From CAZWEJ01 sp964632435 (lineage in GTDB: Bacteria > Patescibacteriota > Saccharimonadia > UBA4664 > SCTI01): a stretch of DNA of 64,000 nucleotides. Numbering within the stretch: position 1 is the first letter of the stretch; each line of letters starts with the position of its first letter. Below, one piece after another: positions 1 through 8,728 of the stretch. Made by a program: the position numbers and the translations under genes. The notes beneath the pieces were generated by a model that made no database searches, was not told the DNA's origin, and worked only from the letters and a program-made list of their open reading frames with translations. The stretch spans positions 29,859-93,858 of the forward strand of contig CAZWEJ010000001.1 of the NCBI GenBank assembly GCA_964632435.1. Reading direction: 5' to 3'.

Positions 1-1
1 A

Positions 2-58
2 AAAGAGGCCAAAGATTACGGCATAATTGACGGCGTAATTTCCCGTAACAACGTCTAA
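2..58 (+). CDS. clpP: ATP-dependent Clp protease proteolytic subunit, C-terminal end (partial)
   Basis: Only the last 18 codons are in the window. They read KEAKDYGIIDGVISRNNV followed by TAA at 56-58. This matches the usual ClpP tail, in which an (E)A-x-(E/D)YG-(L/I)-(I/V)-D motif is followed by a short variable end. The catalytic Ser-His-Asp residues lie upstream of the window. Identification rests on this short tail alone, so it is good but not certain. The rpoB promoter starts 14 bases after its stop. Confidence 0.7.
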   Translation, partial: KEAKDYGIIDGVISRNNV

Positions 59-71
59 CATATAAAACCTG

Positions 72-100
72 TTGACACATCTGTCATTATCCTGCAAAAT
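72..100 (+). promoter_or_regulatory. sigma70-type promoter of rpoBC with palindromic -35 region
   Basis: TTGACA at 72-77 and CAAAAT at 95-100 are separated by 17 bases. The -35 box begins a palindrome, TGACA-CATC-TGTCA at 73-86, which recurs in variant form at the rplC and rplJ promoters. Predicted start near 107, giving a leader of about 210 bases before rpoB. Confidence 0.6.
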
Positions 101-125
101 AGGCTCTAAGAGGAAGCTTAAATCA

Positions 126-153
126 AAAGTAGGAGTGGGCCTACTTTGTTTTT
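126..153 (+). terminator. intrinsic terminator or attenuator between clpP and rpoB
   Basis: AAAGTAGG (126-133) pairs perfectly with CCTACTTT (140-147) around a 6-base loop, followed by GTTTTT. It lies downstream of the 72-100 promoter, so it would terminate clpP readthrough and also any transcript started at that promoter. It may act as an attenuator of rpoBC. No other clear promoter is visible between it and rpoB. Confidence 0.6.
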
Positions 154-319
154 GCGTGTAGGGCTCCCGTACTTGGATAGCTGGTGCAAGTGCGAAAGTT
201 CTAGAAGGCAAAACTCATCAATCCACACCTTAAGGATTTAGATAAACCTCTTGATTATTACTCCAGACAGCACTGGGGAAAAGCGCTATATAAACTTAAT
301 AATCAAGAAGGAGACGGTT

Positions 320-3300
320 TTGGCTCATACGACCCAGCGTCGATTCTTTAACAAAAACGAGGAAGTTCTTCAGCTTCCAAACCTCATCGAAAACCAAATT
401 AAGTCATTCGAGTGGTTTACCACCGAAGGTCTAACCGAGCTTTTCGCCGCCGTAAGCCCAATCGAGGACTTTACCGGTAAGTCTTTGGCGCTCTATTTTA
501 AAGAGTTCCATTTTGAAGAGCCAAAGCTCGACGAGAAAACCGCTAAGATCAAAAATGCGACCTACGAGATTCCGTTGAAAGCAACGGTTGAGTTGGTTAA
601 CAAAGAAACTGGCGAAGTAAAAAGCCAGGAAATCTTCTTGGGAGATTACCCATGGATGACTCAGCGAGGCACCTTCATTATTAATGGTGTTGAGCGTGTT
701 GTTGTCAGTCAGCTTGTTCGATCTCCAGGAGTATTCTTTACCGCCGAAAATGCCGGTGGTGATTTGCTCTACGGTGCCAAGGTTATTCCTGATCGAGGCG
801 CATGGCTTGAGTTTGATACCGCTGCTAATGGCGTAATTAGCGTAAAGATTGATCGTAAGCGAAAGATCCCTGTGACAACTTTGCTTCGTGCTTTCGGCTA
901 TACCGAGAATAAAGAGATCGAAAATCTATTCAAGGATGTAGATACTGGCGACATCAAATTCATCAAGGAAACACTTGATAAAGATGCCACCAGCAATATG
1001 AGTGAAGCTCTGATGGAGGTTTACCGACGCATCCGCCCAGGCGACCTCGCTACAGTTGAGAATTCAAAGACCCTTATTGAGGGAATGTTCTTTGACCCTA
1101 AGCGCTACGATTTCAGCAAAGTTGGTCGATTTAAGATCAACAAGCGACTTAAGCTTGATGTCGCAAACACTGTTGAGAATCGAATCTTCCGACGCGAGGA
1201 TCTCGTTGAGATTATCAAAGAGATTGTTCGCCTCAATAACGACCCAAATGCACGTCCAGATGATATCGATAACCTCGCAAACCGACGCCTTCGCAGCGTG
1301 GGCGAGCTTATTCAGGGTAAATTCCGTGTTGGACTGCTTCGAATGGAGCGCAACGTTAAAGACAGAATGTCGGTCTACGATCGAGAAACTGTTACTCCTG
1401 GTCAGTTGATTAATGTTCGTCCTATTGTTGCTAGCGTTAAGGAATTCTTCGCTAGCTCGCAGCTCAGCCAGTTCATGAACCAAGTCAACCCGCTTGCAGA
1501 AATTGCTCATAAGCGACGTGTGACTGCTATGGGTTCGGGTGGTTTAAGCCGAGAGCGAGCCGGTTTTGAAGTTCGCGACGTTCACAGAAGCCACTACGGC
1601 CGACTTTGCCCAATTGAGACCCCAGAAGGTCCAAACGTAGGACTGGTTTCTAACATGGCTAGCTATACTCGAGTAAACGAGTATGGTTTCCTAGAGACTC
1701 CTTATCGAAAAGTTGTGAACATGGTAAAGCCTGCTGATGCAGCGGGTCATATTGCGCGCTCAACCATCAAAGACGCCAAGGGCGCCGCTATCGTTAAGCC
1801 TGGCGACAAGATAAGCGAAGCTGATGCCAAGAAGCTCAGCAAGCTTGATGTTGAGACAATCCCTGTTAAAGCCCGAGTTACAAGCGAAGTTGTATATATG
1901 GATGCAGCCGATGAAGCAGAAGCTGTAATTACCGAAGCAGCAACCAAGATTGATGACAACGGCTACTTTACAAATTCTCGTGTTCCTGTTCGAAAAGCTG
2001 GTGAAACTGTCGAATCAGACGCAAACCAAGTCCAGTACATGGACGTTTCAACTCGACAAATCGTATCCGTATCAACTGCGTTGATCCCATTCATTGAGCA
2101 CGACGATCCAAAGCGCGCATTGATGGGTGCAAACATGCAGAAACAAGCAGTTGCCCTGGTCAAGCCGCAGGCTCCAGTTGTTGGAACCGGTATGGAGCAG
2201 GTTGTTGCTCGAGACTCAGCGCAAATTATTGCGGCTGAGGATAACGGTGAGGTTGTTAGCGCAACTGCTTCCGAAATCGTTGTTAAATATGCAAAGCTTG
2301 GCGAAAAGCGCTACGAGTTAACAAAGTTTGCACGAAGTAACGAAGGAACCAGCGTCAACCAAAAGGTTGTGGTTTCAAGCGGCGACAAGGTAAAGAAGGG
2401 TGATCTTCTTGCTGATGGTATGTCGACCGAGGACGGAGAATTGGCATTGGGTCAGAATGTTCTCGTAGCTTTCATGAGCTGGGGAGGTTACAACTTTGAG
2501 GATGCCATCATCATCAGTCAACGACTGGTACATGATGATCGCTACAGCTCAATTCATATCGAAACCCACACATTTGATGTTCGAGATACCAAGCTAGGAC
2601 CAGAAATTGTAACTCGCGATATTCCTAACGTAAGTGAGGATAGCCTAAAGGATCTTGATGAGGCAGGAATTGTTCGAATCGGCGCAGAGGTATCTGCGGG
2701 AGACATTCTTGTTGGAAAGATCACTCCAAAGGGCGAGCAGGAGCTTTCCAGTGAGGAGCGGCTTCTTCGAGCAATCTTTGGAGAGAAGGCTCGTGATGTA
2801 AAAGACACCAGTCTGCGAATGCCAAACGGTGAGCGCGGAAAAGTTGTTGGCGTAAAGATCTTTAGCCGAGAGAATGGCGATGAGCTTTCTGCAGGAGTTA
2901 TTGAGCAGTACCACGTATCGGTTGCTCAAATGCGCAAGATTAGCGCCGGTGACAAGATGGCCGGACGACACGGTAACAAGGGTGTTGTAGCTCGAATCGT
3001 TCCAGTTGAGGATATGCCTTACATGGAAGACGGTACACCAGTTGATATCATCCTCAACCCACTTGGAGTTAGCGCTCGTATGAACATCGGTCAGGTATTT
3101 GAGACCCATATGGGTCTGGCCGCTCAAGCCCTTGGTTACAAGGTTGCTACACCAGTGTTCAACGGTGTTTCAATTAATCAGGTTAAAGATGAGCTCAAGA
3201 AAGCTGGCTATGCCGAAGACGGAAAGATGCAGTTGTTTGACGGTAAGACCGGTGAGGCATTCCAGGAACGAACAACCGTTGGTTACAAGTACATGTTGAA

Positions 3301-3835
3301 GCTCGACCACATGGTTGACGATAAGCTTCATGCTCGATCAACTGGTCCATACGCCATGGTCACTCAACAGCCACTCGGTGGTAAAGCCCAGCGTGGTGGA
3401 CAGCGATTCGGAGAAATGGAAGTTTGGGCGCTCGAAGCATACGGTGCCGCGAATACACTTCAGGAAATACTGACAATTAAGTCGGACGATGTTGTTGGAC
3501 GATCAAAAGCCTATGAGGCGATCATTAAGGCTGAGGAAATCCGAGGACCACGTATCCCTGAGAGCTTCAATGTTTTGGTCAAGGAACTACAGAGTTTAGG
3601 TTTAGGGGTTGATCTCCTTACAGAAGGAGCTGAAGAACAGGAAGTTGATGCCGAAAGCGTACTTGCTCATGAGACTCACGAAGAGGCAAATGAGCTTGGT
3701 GATGACAAATTAATTCAAGGCGAAGACGCCGTAGCTGATATGCCGCTAGTTGATCTGGCCGGCGGTCAAGAGGACCAGCTCCAGGCAGAAGCAGAGGCTG
3801 CTGAAGAAACAGTAGCCGCGGAGCAGGAGGCGTAA
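320..3835 (+). CDS. rpoB: DNA-directed RNA polymerase subunit beta
   Basis: Catalytic-core beta subunit of RNA polymerase, 1171 aa from the chosen start. The TTG at 320 is preferred because AAGGAG lies at 308-313 with 6-7 bases spacing and the product then begins MAHTTQRRFF; an in-frame TTG at 251 has no ribosome site. The fork/rifampicin region lies near residues 380-408, and the conserved KMAGRHGNKG motif and C-terminal beta clamp follow. The last roughly 70 residues are an acidic, low-complexity tail. Rifampicin-contact positions are non-consensus (Asn for E. coli D516, Thr for S531). rpoC follows after one base. Confidence 0.97.
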   Translation: MAHTTQRRFFNKNEEVLQLPNLIENQIKSFEWFTTEGLTELFAAVSPIEDFTGKSLALYFKEFHFEEPKLDEKTAKIKNATYEIPLKATVELVNKETGEVKSQEIFLGDYPWMTQRGTFIINGVERVVVSQLVRSPGVFFTAENAGGDLLYGAKVIPDRGAWLEFDTAANGVISVKIDRKRKIPVTTLLRAFGYTENKEIENLFKDVDTGDIKFIKETLDKDATSNMSEALMEVYRRIRPGDLATVENSKTLIEGMFFDPKRYDFSKVGRFKINKRLKLDVANTVENRIFRREDLVEIIKEIVRLNNDPNARPDDIDNLANRRLRSVGELIQGKFRVGLLRMERNVKDRMSVYDRETVTPGQLINVRPIVASVKEFFASSQLSQFMNQVNPLAEIAHKRRVTAMGSGGLSRERAGFEVRDVHRSHYGRLCPIETPEGPNVGLVSNMASYTRVNEYGFLETPYRKVVNMVKPADAAGHIARSTIKDAKGAAIVKPGDKISEADAKKLSKLDVETIPVKARVTSEVVYMDAADEAEAVITEAATKIDDNGYFTNSRVPVRKAGETVESDANQVQYMDVSTRQIVSVSTALIPFIEHDDPKRALMGANMQKQAVALVKPQAPVVGTGMEQVVARDSAQIIAAEDNGEVVSATASEIVVKYAKLGEKRYELTKFARSNEGTSVNQKVVVSSGDKVKKGDLLADGMSTEDGELALGQNVLVAFMSWGGYNFEDAIIISQRLVHDDRYSSIHIETHTFDVRDTKLGPEIVTRDIPNVSEDSLKDLDEAGIVRIGAEVSAGDILVGKITPKGEQELSSEERLLRAIFGEKARDVKDTSLRMPNGERGKVVGVKIFSRENGDELSAGVIEQYHVSVAQMRKISAGDKMAGRHGNKGVVARIVPVEDMPYMEDGTPVDIILNPLGVSARMNIGQVFETHMGLAAQALGYKVATPVFNGVSINQVKDELKKAGYAEDGKMQLFDGKTGEAFQERTTVGYKYMLKLDHMVDDKLHARSTGPYAMVTQQPLGGKAQRGGQRFGEMEVWALEAYGAANTLQEILTIKSDDVVGRSKAYEAIIKAEEIRGPRIPESFNVLVKELQSLGLGVDLLTEGAEEQEVDAESVLAHETHEEANELGDDKLIQGEDAVADMPLVDLAGGQEDQLQAEAEAAEETVAAEQEA

Positions 3836-3836
3836 A

Positions 3837-6800
3837 ATGGAGAAGACTTTGGAACATACAGGAACAGAATTTAACGCAGTTCGCCTAAGTCTGGCGAGCC
3901 CAAAGCAAATTCTTGATTGGTCACACGGCGAGATTACTAAGCCAGAAACCATCAACTATCGAACTCAGAAGCCAGAAAAAGACGGTTTGTTCTGCGAAAG
4001 AATCTTTGGACCAACTAAGGACTGGGAGTGCTATTGCGGTAAGTACAAGCGAATCAGATACAAGGATGTTGTTTGTGATAAGTGTGGTGTACGCGTTACG
4101 CGAAGTATTGTTCGACGAGAGCGAATGGGCCACATCAGCCTTGCCGTACCTGTAACTCACATCTGGTTCTTGCGAGGTACTCCAAGTTCAATTGGATTGG
4201 TCCTCAATATGAGCATTCGCGATCTTGAGCGAGTTGCATACTTTGCCAACTACGTTGTTACAGAAGTTGATGACGACCGCCGAAAAGCGGCAATAGCTGA
4301 TTTGGAAGCAGACTATAAGGGCCGAATGAACGACATTGTTAAAGATCACGAAAAGAAGGCTGGCGAGAAAGACGCCGACGTTAAAGAAGTTGCAGCAGCT
4401 CAGACACGTGAACTCAACGACCTTGAGGCTAGTTACGAGAGCGCAAAGAGCGAACTAGAAGGTCTTGCCCGACTTACTCTTTTAACGGAGTCCAAGTATC
4501 GTGACCTGAACCTTAAGTACGGTGATGTATTTAAGGCTGATATTGGCGCAGAAGCCATTCGTAACCTCCTTACCGAGATTGATGTAGATAAGCTTGTTGA
4601 AGAGCTTACAAAGGAAGCCGAAGAGTCGGTTGGGCAGAAGAAAAAGAAGACCCTAAAGAGACTTAAGATGCTTGAAGGTCTAAGAAATGCCGGAATTCGT
4701 CCCGAGTGGATGGTTATGACCGAGCTCCCTGTAATTCCACCAGATCTACGACCAATGGTTCAGCTCGCGGGTGGTCGATTCGCCGCCTCTGACCTCAATG
4801 ACCTTTATCGGCGCGTTATCAACCGAAATAACCGCTTGAAGCGACTTATTGAGCTCGATGCGCCAGAAGTTATTCGCCGAAACGAAAAGCGAATGCTCCA
4901 GGAGGCAGTCGACGCCTTAATCGATAACAATGCCCGACGTGAGCGCGCAGTCTCCAGCACGGGAACTCGCCGCAAGCTTAAGAGCCTCAGCGACATGCTC
5001 AAGGGTAAGCAGGGCCGTTTCCGCCAGAACCTCCTTGGAAAGCGCGTTGACTACTCTGGACGATCAGTTATTGTTGCCGGTCCAACTCTAAAGATCTACG
5101 AATGTGGTCTTCCTAAGATGATGGCTCTTGAGCTGTTCAAGCCATTCGTTATGTCCAAGCTTATCGAAGAGGGTCACGCTCATAACGTTAAGAGCGCTGG
5201 CCGAATGATTGAGCGAGCTCGAACAGAAGTTTGGGACGCACTCGAAGAGATCATTAAGGAAAAGCATGTTCTTCTTAACCGTGCGCCAACCCTTCACCGA
5301 CTCGGAATCCAGGCGTTTAAGCCGGTTTTGATCGAAGGTAAGGCAATTCAGCTACATCCGCTCGTATGTTCTGCCTTCAACGCAGACTTCGATGGTGACC
5401 AGATGGCTGTCCACGTTCCATTAAGCGATGCTGCCCAAAAAGAGGCTCGTGAGATCATGCTTGCATCCCACAACCTATTGAAGCCAGCTGATGGCGCCGC
5501 GGTAGTTAATCCAAGCCAGGATATGGTTCTTGGTTGCTACTACCTAACTTACGATAAGTTTAAAGACGAGAAGCCAGTTAAGAACTTCACTGACAAGAAT
5601 GAGGCAATTTACGCCCTAGATACGGGAGTAATTAACCTTCAGTCTAAGATTACTGTTCCTATTGAAGGTGAACGACTAGAAACAACCGTCGGTCGAATCC
5701 TGTTCAACAATTTGATGCCAGATGAGATTGAGTTCCGAAACGAAACTATGACCAAGAAGAAGCTGCAAGCTCTTGTAGCAGAAATCTTCGTTAAGTCTGG
5801 CCCTGAGGCAACTGCTAAGGTTGTTGATGACATCAAAGACCTTGGGTTCAAGCACGCTACAAACAGTGGTATCTCAATCGGTATCGATGACTTCATCGTT
5901 CCAGGTAACAAGCAGGAGCTCATTGACCAAGGTGAAAACCAGGTCGTTGAGATCAGCCAGCAGTATGAGATGGGCTTGATTACAGAGGATGAGCGCTACC
6001 GAAGAACTATTGAAGCGTGGCAGAAGACCAACGATGAAATTCGATCTGAGCTAGAATCAACTCTTGATGAGGCAACCATTGGATTGTTCGTAGAGTCAGG
6101 CGCTCGCGGTGACCTGAGCCAGGTTAACCAGATCTCCGGTATGTTGGGACTTGTAAACAACCCAACCGGCCGAATCATTGAGTTGCCAGTCCGCTCAAAC
6201 TACAAAGAAGGTTTTTCAACTCTCGAGTACTTCAGCTCAACCCACGGTGCAAGAAAGGGTCTAACCGACACTGCTCTTAGAACCGCTGAGTCAGGCTACC
6301 TAACCCGTCGCTTGGTAGACGTTTCGCAAGACGTTATCGTTACCGAACTCGACTGTGGCGACAAAGAAGGTAACCTTATCAACCGAGTTGAATCTGCAGC
6401 CATGGGTGAGGGCTTTGCCGCTCGACTCGCCGGACGCTTTGCTGCTAAAGACATCAAGGTTGATGGTAAGACAATCGTTAAGGCTCGTAATTTAATTACT
6501 GATGAGATCGCCAATGAGATCGTTGAGAGCTCGGTTGAGGAGGTCTCAGTTCGATCGGTGCTTAAATGTAAGACCCAATGGGGTATCTGCCAGAAGTGTT
6601 ACGGTGTTGACCTAGCCCGTGGCCAGATCGTTAAGATGGGTGAACCAGTAGGCGTTATCGCCGCTCAGTCAATCGGTGAGCCAGGAACTCAGCTAACCAT
6701 GCGTACCTTCCACAAGGGTGTGGCCGCGACAGGAGCCGACATTACTCAAGGTCTACCTCGAGTTGAAGAAATCTTTGAAGCCCGTTCGCCTAAGGGACAG

Positions 6801-7715
6801 GCAATCCTAGCCGAAGCTGATGGCGTTGTAAGCGTCAAAGAAAGTGGCGGTAAGACGATTATTCGTGTAACCCCTGCCAACTTGAAGATTACTGAATACG
6901 AGCTTGGTGAGAGGATCCCAGAAGTTAAGACCGGCGATAAGGTTCTGCCAGGAGATATCATGGCAGCCGACGGTAAAGGCAAGAAGGCTCTCAAAGCTAA
7001 GGCTGAAGGTACTGTTGAAGTAACCAAGACCAAGATTTTGCTCACCCATGCAGGTGGAGCACATCGAGATCACACGGTTCCTGCTTATCAGGCAGTTGAG
7101 GTCAAGAATGGCGACCTTGTTGTACGAGGTCAGCGTTTAACCGAAGGTTCAATCAACCTTCAAGACATGCTTACTCTTCTTGGGGAAGAGGCAGTTCAGC
7201 GATATATCGTTTCCGAAGTTCAGTCTATCTACGCTTCACAGGGTCAGGCTATTGCTGATAAGCACATCGAGATCATCATTCGACAGATGTTCTCACGTGT
7301 ACAGATTGAGGACCCAGGCGACAGCTTGTTTGTAACCGGCGACATCGTCAGTAAGGTAAGCGTCGTTGAAGAAAATGAAGAGCTATCAGCTGCTGGCAAA
7401 AAGCCTGCAACATACGAGCAGCTCTTACTCCCAATCACTAAGATTTCAATCTCGTCAGATTCGTTCCTTAGCGCTGCAAGCTTTCAGGACACCAGTCGTG
7501 TACTGATTGCAGCAGCAATCCGAGGTAAGCTCGATAAGCTCCGCGGCTTGAAGGAGAACGTGATCATCGGTCGATTGATCCCAGTTGGAACCGGATTTAA
7601 AGACGATGATGAGGTGGAAGAGGTTAAAGAGCCGGTAGCCGTCGGTGCAGAGACCGATGCGCAAGCTGGATTATCTAGCAGCGACCCAGATCAACAGATT
7701 GACGAGAAAGAATAA
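3837..7715 (+). CDS. rpoC: DNA-directed RNA polymerase subunit beta'
   Basis: Largest RNA polymerase subunit, 1292 aa. The N-terminal zinc site is C65, C67, C80, C83. The catalytic Mg-binding motif NADFDGDQ has its aspartates at 517, 519 and 521. A second zinc site lies in the CKTQWGICQKC segment. Residues about 140-215 form a charged, probably coiled-coil insertion. The C-terminal end is acidic. The ATG lies one base after the rpoB stop, with its ribosome site (GCAGGAGG) inside the end of rpoB, so the two are translationally coupled. Confidence 0.97.
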   Translation: MEKTLEHTGTEFNAVRLSLASPKQILDWSHGEITKPETINYRTQKPEKDGLFCERIFGPTKDWECYCGKYKRIRYKDVVCDKCGVRVTRSIVRRERMGHISLAVPVTHIWFLRGTPSSIGLVLNMSIRDLERVAYFANYVVTEVDDDRRKAAIADLEADYKGRMNDIVKDHEKKAGEKDADVKEVAAAQTRELNDLEASYESAKSELEGLARLTLLTESKYRDLNLKYGDVFKADIGAEAIRNLLTEIDVDKLVEELTKEAEESVGQKKKKTLKRLKMLEGLRNAGIRPEWMVMTELPVIPPDLRPMVQLAGGRFAASDLNDLYRRVINRNNRLKRLIELDAPEVIRRNEKRMLQEAVDALIDNNARRERAVSSTGTRRKLKSLSDMLKGKQGRFRQNLLGKRVDYSGRSVIVAGPTLKIYECGLPKMMALELFKPFVMSKLIEEGHAHNVKSAGRMIERARTEVWDALEEIIKEKHVLLNRAPTLHRLGIQAFKPVLIEGKAIQLHPLVCSAFNADFDGDQMAVHVPLSDAAQKEAREIMLASHNLLKPADGAAVVNPSQDMVLGCYYLTYDKFKDEKPVKNFTDKNEAIYALDTGVINLQSKITVPIEGERLETTVGRILFNNLMPDEIEFRNETMTKKKLQALVAEIFVKSGPEATAKVVDDIKDLGFKHATNSGISIGIDDFIVPGNKQELIDQGENQVVEISQQYEMGLITEDERYRRTIEAWQKTNDEIRSELESTLDEATIGLFVESGARGDLSQVNQISGMLGLVNNPTGRIIELPVRSNYKEGFSTLEYFSSTHGARKGLTDTALRTAESGYLTRRLVDVSQDVIVTELDCGDKEGNLINRVESAAMGEGFAARLAGRFAAKDIKVDGKTIVKARNLITDEIANEIVESSVEEVSVRSVLKCKTQWGICQKCYGVDLARGQIVKMGEPVGVIAAQSIGEPGTQLTMRTFHKGVAATGADITQGLPRVEEIFEARSPKGQAILAEADGVVSVKESGGKTIIRVTPANLKITEYELGERIPEVKTGDKVLPGDIMAADGKGKKALKAKAEGTVEVTKTKILLTHAGGAHRDHTVPAYQAVEVKNGDLVVRGQRLTEGSINLQDMLTLLGEEAVQRYIVSEVQSIYASQGQAIADKHIEIIIRQMFSRVQIEDPGDSLFVTGDIVSKVSVVEENEELSAAGKKPATYEQLLLPITKISISSDSFLSAASFQDTSRVLIAAAIRGKLDKLRGLKENVIIGRLIPVGTGFKDDDEVEEVKEPVAVGAETDAQAGLSSSDPDQQIDEKE

Positions 7716-7749
7716 ATCTGATTAACTAGTTAGGTCTAAGGAAACATAC

Positions 7750-8166
7750 ATGCCGACAATCAACCAATTAATTCGCAAACCACGCAAGGATAAGCCAAGA
7801 AAGTCAAACACACCGGCCCTTGGTAAAAACCTCAATGCGCTCAAGAGCAAGACTTATTCACAGTCTTCTCCTCTTAAGCGTGGTGTTTGCACCAAAGTCT
7901 CGACTACTACTCCTAAGAAGCCAAACTCGGCTTTAAGGAAGATTGCTCGTGTCCGGTTGACCAACGGCATGGAAGTTACCGCCTACATCGGTGGTGAAGG
8001 CCATAACCTTCAAGAGCACAGCGTTGTATTGATCCGTGGAGGTCGTGTAAAGGACCTTCCTGGTGTTCGATACCATATCGTACGCGGTGCTCTTGATACC
8101 GCCGGTGTTGGGAACCGTAAGCAAGGCCGAAGTAAGTACGGCACTAAGAAAGCTAAAAGCGAATAA
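7750..8166 (+). CDS. rpsL: 30S ribosomal protein S12 (uS12)
   Basis: Decoding-centre protein, 138 aa. The KPNSALRK loop and the GGRVKDLPGVRYH segment are intact. It carries the roughly 14-residue insert near residues 25-40 (ahead of KRGVCTKV) that is seen in Bacillus S12 (also 138 aa) but not in E. coli (124 aa). TAAGGA lies ahead of the ATG. It begins the str-type group, 34 bases after rpoC, and is probably co-transcribed with rpoBC. Confidence 0.97.
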   Translation: MPTINQLIRKPRKDKPRKSNTPALGKNLNALKSKTYSQSSPLKRGVCTKVSTTTPKKPNSALRKIARVRLTNGMEVTAYIGGEGHNLQEHSVVLIRGGRVKDLPGVRYHIVRGALDTAGVGNRKQGRSKYGTKKAKSE

Positions 8167-8179
8167 TTAAAGCATGACA

Positions 8180-8209
8180 GCCCTCCGGCTTTTGGTCCGG
8201 GGTTAGGGC
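8180..8209 (+). promoter_or_regulatory. hairpin in the rpsL-rpsG intercistronic region
   Basis: GCCCT (8180-8184) pairs with AGGGC (8205-8209), and CCGG at 8185-8188 can pair with CCGG at 8197-8200. The following bases lead to the rpsG ribosome site (AAGGAG, about 8219-8224). In E. coli the same intercistronic interval holds the S7 feedback site; similarity here is by position only. No T-run follows, so a terminator is unlikely. Confidence 0.35.
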
Positions 8210-8233
8210 AGTATCGAGAAGGAGAAGAAGCTC

Positions 8234-8710
8234 ATGCCAAGAAAAAAGACTAAATCATTTAAGCGCGATATCACTCCTGATATCAAGTACAACAACGTTA
8301 TGGTTGCTCGTATGATTAACAAGATTATGCGAAGTGGTAAAAAACGACTCGCCGAGGGGTTGATGTATGGCGCTATGGAAGAGATTCAAACAAAGCTCAA
8401 GACTGAACCAGTTGAAGTTTTTGAGCAGGCAATTAAAAACGTATCCCCGCAAGTTCAAGTTCGAGCTAAGCGTATAGGTGGAGCAACCTACCAGGTTCCG
8501 ATGGAAGTTCGCGGCGACCGCAAGCTTCACCTTGCGATGACCTGGATTTTGACGGCTGCTAGAAGCAAATCAGGTAAATCATTCGATAAACTCCTTGCTC
8601 AAGAATTGATGGACGCCTACAACAATCAGGGTGATGCTATCAAGAAGAAAGAGGATACTCACAAGATGGCCGAAGCCAACAAGGCATTCGCTCACTTTGC
8701 GCGATACTAA
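8234..8710 (+). CDS. rpsG: 30S ribosomal protein S7 (uS7)
   Basis: Primary 16S-binding protein of the 30S head, 158 aa, the normal bacterial length. The N-terminal MPRKK start, the IMRSGKK segment and the central GGATYQVPMEVR motif are typical. ATG preceded by GAGAAGGAGAAG. It lies between rpsL and fusA as in the classical str operon, with a structured 67-base gap upstream. Confidence 0.97.
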   Translation: MPRKKTKSFKRDITPDIKYNNVMVARMINKIMRSGKKRLAEGLMYGAMEEIQTKLKTEPVEVFEQAIKNVSPQVQVRAKRIGGATYQVPMEVRGDRKLHLAMTWILTAARSKSGKSFDKLLAQELMDAYNNQGDAIKKKEDTHKMAEANKAFAHFARY

Positions 8711-8728
8711 ACTAAGAGTAGGAAAGAA

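Noticed and set aside
251..319. Upstream in-frame TTG start of rpoB
   Set aside because: No ribosome site; the TTG at 320 follows AAGGAG at good spacing and gives the usual N-terminus.
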